Source: Thermoprotei archaeon (lineage in GTDB: Archaea; Thermoproteota; Thermoprotei_A; Sulfolobales; Ignisphaeraceae). From it: 8,354 bases of DNA. Positions 6,111 through 8,354 of the stretch are shown here, in pieces; positions within the stretch are counted from its first letter, which is position 1; each line of letters starts with the position of its first letter. The position numbers and the translations under genes were made by a program. The notes under the pieces are model-generated. The model did no database searches. It was not told where the DNA came from and saw only the letters and a program-made list of their open reading frames with translations. The stretch lies in the NCBI GenBank assembly GCA_003661905.1, contig QMXA01000029.1, forward strand, positions 1 to 8,354, in the 5' to 3' direction.

Positions 6111-7706
6111 CTACTTCAATTCTATTAACTTGATTTTCTTTGATAAATTCTTATCCATAGTTAAGGAGCTAATAACCCTCTTAATAACTTTCAAACTCCA
6201 GGGAATATTATTATCTATGATAAGTATTATTTCGGATATAGAATTTTGAAGAGCTTTAATAGTATTTATTAATAAGTCTTCAAGGTCTTTTAATGCATTG
6301 TCTTCAAATTCTAATATCATTTCAAATTGAGAAGCTGGATAAAGATCCTCAAGCTCCCATGGAATTATTCCAAGTATTGGTATGTAGAAACATATTGCAT
6401 CATTCTTGTAATCTACATTCAGTTCACTAATTACTTTAGCGAATATGGCTGAATTTGAGAATGGTTTATTGTCGGGATCTCCGGGAATTACTATAAGTCT
6501 TTTACGCCTTCCTATCCATATATGGCTATGAATTAAATCTCTACATGTGTTTCTAAATCTCTTAATTTTAGGTCTATAGAGTGACATTCTATCAAATATG
6601 AATATGCCATGAATATTTCCTTTAGTTCTAGGATCTAGGCTCTCTAGGTACTTTGCATATTTCTTAAAGCTATGTAAAGCTCTATAGAGTAATGGGTGGG
6701 ATTTAGCGCGAATTTCTAGTAGTTCCCATAATCTTCCTTCAGATATTGCAATCTTTATCCTCTTAATTTCTCTCATTATGACATAGAGATTATGTGTAGC
6801 AAGAAGTTTTACGCGCTGAATCTTCGGCATTTCTAGAAGATCTCTGGGTTCGTATTTAGAACATATAGGACATTCACAAGGCAAAGTTATGAGATCTTTG
6901 AGTCTTATGGTTCCAGAGTCAGTCATGTATCTATCATCACGTGCATATATTACATAGCTTGCAGAATCAAAAGTATCTACACCCAGAGCTACAGCAAAAG
7001 GTAAAATCATGGGGTGTCCTGCACCAAACAAGTGTACAGGCTTATCCACAGGTAATTTGGATTTGGCTGTGAAGATCATGTCCGTCAATATCCAGAATTT
7101 ATAATGCTCCATAACTTTTACAGGACTTCCAATTGCATACATTTCATAATCAATTAACTGAGATGCTTGAGAGGCTGAGTAACTAACGAGGTCGAGGTAT
7201 ATACCACCCTGAATAGGTAGAACCCATATAATATTAGGTGAAGACTTTACAATATCAAGTACTTCCCTAGCTCTTCTTAACGTTTCTTCAACACTTTTCT
7301 TTGCTTGCTTATATGTTGCATCATCACTTGTTGGTATATCTAGGATAACTGCTATATCTGGTTCTATATCTTTCTCAAATTCAACTATTTCCCTATTTGT
7401 AACATCTATTTCTCCATACTGAAGTATTTGGTAAGCACCAGAATCCGTCATTATAGGTCCTTCGAATTCTAATAATTTATGTATACCTAAGCTAAGTGCT
7501 TTTTCACTGAAGTATTTTTTAATTATGTAGGCATTAGTGATTATTTGTTTAAATCCTACTTCAGTTATTTTGCTTACTGATAATTCTTGATCTTGTCTCA
7601 AAGGATTTATAACTGGAAAGAAAGCTGGTGTTTCAATCACACCATGACTCGTTTTTATTACTCCTATTCTTCCAGCTAGATCCTTATCTTTTATTTCAAA
7701 GGACAT
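6111..7706 (-). CDS. tgtA: tRNA-guanine(15) transglycosylase TgtA, short form lacking C2 and PUA domains
   Basis: Replaces guanine at position 15 in the tRNA D-arm with preQ0, the committed step to archaeosine. The 531 residues carry the TIM-barrel catalytic domain (about 1-345). Motifs are TDSGAYQ with Asp88, the substrate-pocket region around WVLPIQGG (161-168), GAGHPMILPFAVALGVDTFDSAS with Asp247 (the likely nucleophile, matching Asp249 of Pyrococcus), and the zinc site Cys277, Cys279, Cys282 and His305, spaced as in Pyrococcus TGT. A C1-type linker domain follows (about 375-465), with GIIPWELEDLYPASQFEM near its end. The remaining roughly 65 residues do not look like C2 or PUA; full euryarchaeal TgtA has about 580 residues and ends in PUA. 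The ATG starts 2 nt after the SmAP stop (TGA-AA-ATG), so the pair is probably co-transcribed. Confidence 0.93.
   Translation of the reverse strand: MSFEIKDKDLAGRIGVIKTSHGVIETPAFFPVINPLRQDQELSVSKITEVGFKQIITNAYIIKKYFSEKALSLGIHKLLEFEGPIMTDSGAYQILQYGEIDVTNREIVEFEKDIEPDIAVILDIPTSDDATYKQAKKSVEETLRRAREVLDIVKSSPNIIWVLPIQGGIYLDLVSYSASQASQLIDYEMYAIGSPVKVMEHYKFWILTDMIFTAKSKLPVDKPVHLFGAGHPMILPFAVALGVDTFDSASYVIYARDDRYMTDSGTIRLKDLITLPCECPICSKYEPRDLLEMPKIQRVKLLATHNLYVIMREIKRIKIAISEGRLWELLEIRAKSHPLLYRALHSFKKYAKYLESLDPRTKGNIHGIFIFDRMSLYRPKIKRFRNTCRDLIHSHIWIGRRKRLIVIPGDPDNKPFSNSAIFAKVISELNVDYKNDAICFYIPILGIIPWELEDLYPASQFEMILEFEDNALKDLEDLLINTIKALQNSISEIILIIDNNIPWSLKVIKRVISSLTMDKNLSKKIKLIELK
6134..6141 (+). terminator. 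Possible T-rich terminator of the pan-PUA-PAC2 operon
   Basis: TTTTCTTT starts 24 bases past the PAC2 stop, in a T-rich stretch within the antisense of tgtA. It is the first pyrimidine tract after the gene and could end the plus-strand transcript. No hairpin is seen. Low confidence. Confidence 0.28.
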
Positions 7707-7708
7707 TT

Positions 7709-8152
7709 TCAGCCCTTCTTAGTCTTAACCCTTAGGTATTCCTGTAATAGGTCATAGAGTCTCTGTGCAAAAGGTCCTTCACCCTCAACACCGCTTTCAG
7801 TTATTTTGTATTTATGATAAACAATAACATAACCGAATTGATCGCTAATTTCAATGGCATGTGATGGTAATTGCAATCTTTGAACTATGAAATCTGCAAA
7901 TTCTCTTGGATCAAAAACCGCTTCCTCCTCAATAATTATTTCAGATATTCTTGATCCATGGACAATGACCTTTGAGTGCTTAGTTCCTTGATCTGTTTCA
8001 ACATCACTTAGAACAATGCTTAGTGTGTTTATGTCTATTCCTACTATTCTTCCCTTATACATTCTTCCATCAGCGAGTCTTACTGATACTTTCTTATCTA
8101 TAAGTCCTCTTAGCTCACCCTGAAATCTCCTATGAGCTTCAGGAAGGCTCAT
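7709..8152 (-). CDS. Sm-like archaeal protein with C-terminal domain (SmAP3 type)
   Basis: Lsm/Sm-fold protein expected to form a ring, usually a heptamer, that binds U-rich RNA. The 147 residues have the Sm fold at about 11-75: Sm1 around VSVRLADGRMYKGRIVGID (22-40) continuing through LSIVLSDV, and an Sm2-like VIVHGSRISEI (62-72). A second domain of about 70 residues (76-147; EAVFDPREFADFIVQRL then ISDQFGYVIVYHKYKITESGVEG) follows. Sm plus this kind of tail is the layout of SmAP3 from Pyrobaculum rather than of the short SmAP1/SmAP2. The start is ATG at 8152, with GGTGG five bases upstream. The frame stays open to 8314, but the extra 54 residues are unlike Sm proteins and would cover the divergent promoter and the start of the plus-strand gene. 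It is first in an operon with tgtA, 2 nt apart, which suggests an RNA-related role. Confidence 0.88.
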   Translation of the reverse strand: MSLPEAHRRFQGELRGLIDKKVSVRLADGRMYKGRIVGIDINTLSIVLSDVETDQGTKHSKVIVHGSRISEIIIEEEAVFDPREFADFIVQRLQLPSHAIEISDQFGYVIVYHKYKITESGVEGEGPFAQRLYDLLQEYLRVKTKKG

Positions 8153-8216
8153 TAATGCCACCAAAATAAACTTATTCCCTGGGGGTATTTGGATATTGCG
8201 TGACACGGTGGTGTAA
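8153..8216. promoter_or_regulatory. Divergent promoter region between SmAP and the probable rpoG
   Basis: This 64-bp gap must hold both promoters. For the plus-strand gene, an AT stretch at 8164-8176 is the best TATA candidate. For SmAP, the minus-strand CCAAATACC (around 8186-8193) is the best. Neither matches the TATA consensus well. A GC-rich CCCTGGGGG block (8177-8185) lies between them. The ribosome sites are clear: GGTGG for SmAP (8158-8162) and GGTGGTG for the plus-strand gene (8207-8213). Confidence 0.4.
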
Positions 8217-8354
8217 ATGTCAGGGGAGAAGGCACTAAAATTAGAAGGAATAGTAAGAAATTTAGAACGTTCAAGAATACCCAGTATATACATAGCTACA
8301 ATAGATTGCGGCAATGATACAAGGATTATTATGGATATACATAAACGAGTAAAA
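8217..8354 (+). CDS. rpoG: Probable RNA polymerase subunit Rpo8/RpoG, N-terminal 46 codons only
   Basis: Only the first 46 residues are present before the window ends. They read MSGEKALKLEGIVRNLERSR, then IPSIYIATIDCGNDTRIIMD and IHKRVK. The pattern resembles the N-terminal OB-fold half of crenarchaeal Rpo8 (RpoG), the counterpart of eukaryotic RPB8: a basic, self-contained first strand, the Ser-Arg-Ile-Pro turn, and alternating hydrophobic strands ending in a Met-Asp-Ile-His element. Rpo8 is a small non-catalytic subunit at the edge of the polymerase and is restricted mostly to Crenarchaeota and Korarchaeota. The start is ATG at 8217 with GGTGGTG a few bases upstream; the in-frame GTG at 8211 is followed at once by TAA. 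I recognise it from memory of the family on a short stretch, so another small OB-fold protein remains possible. Confidence 0.65.
   Translation, partial: MSGEKALKLEGIVRNLERSRIPSIYIATIDCGNDTRIIMDIHKRVK

Noticed and set aside
8153..8314. Upstream extension of the SmAP reading frame (54 extra residues to 8314)
   Set aside because: The added residues do not resemble Sm proteins, the ATG at 8152 has a good GGTGG ribosome site, and the extension would overlap the divergent promoter and the first third of the probable rpoG.

Overview
The window looks like chromosomal DNA from a low-GC hyperthermophilic crenarchaeote (Thermoprotei; Desulfurococcales, Fervidicoccales or Ignisphaera-like, species not determinable). 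The evidence is an archaea-only gene set (TFE, aMBF1, Trm56, PAN, archaeosine transglycosylase, an SmAP with a C-terminal domain) plus what appears to be the Rpo8/RpoG polymerase subunit, which is known mainly from Crenarchaeota and Korarchaeota. Arginine is mostly AGA/AGG and isoleucine often ATA. Shine-Dalgarno motifs precede most starts, and two genes start with TTG. I see no tRNA, rRNA, CRISPR, transposon or phage gene, and no non-coding stretch over about 85 bases.

Layout. (1) 1-3594, minus strand: a five-gene operon transcribed aMBF1 - HflX - Trm56 - TFE - C5-cytosine methyltransferase. The genes abut or overlap at every junction (0, 49, 4 and 32 nt), and the methyltransferase runs off the left edge. 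(2) 3595-3676: a short divergent promoter with a nearly symmetric TATA region and a 7-bp inverted repeat over the aMBF1 ribosome-binding site. (3) 3677-6109, plus strand: a three-gene operon of PAN (proteasomal AAA+ ATPase), a small PUA protein resembling the C-terminal half of archaeosine transglycosylase, and a PAC2-family proteasome assembly chaperone. (4) 6111-8152, minus strand: SmAP followed by TgtA, converging on the PAC2 gene with one base between the stop codons. (5) 8153-8216: a second short divergent promoter. (6) 8217-8354, plus strand: the first 46 codons of a probable Rpo8/RpoG.

How the genes fit together. The left operon joins transcription initiation (aMBF1, TFE) with translation and RNA modification (HflX, Trm56, and a methyltransferase of uncertain substrate). 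The middle operon is proteasomal, with an RNA-binding PUA gene between two proteasome genes. That PUA protein appears to supply the two domains missing from the short TgtA encoded just downstream on the other strand, so archaeosine transglycosylase looks split across two operons.

The points most worth following are: the split TgtA; a PAN without the C-terminal HbYX gate-opening motif next to a PAC2 protein that ends in one (Met-Tyr-Ile); a methyltransferase with Glu instead of Gln in motif IV; and the symmetric aMBF1/PAN promoter. No complete new system such as a defence island or mobile element is visible.
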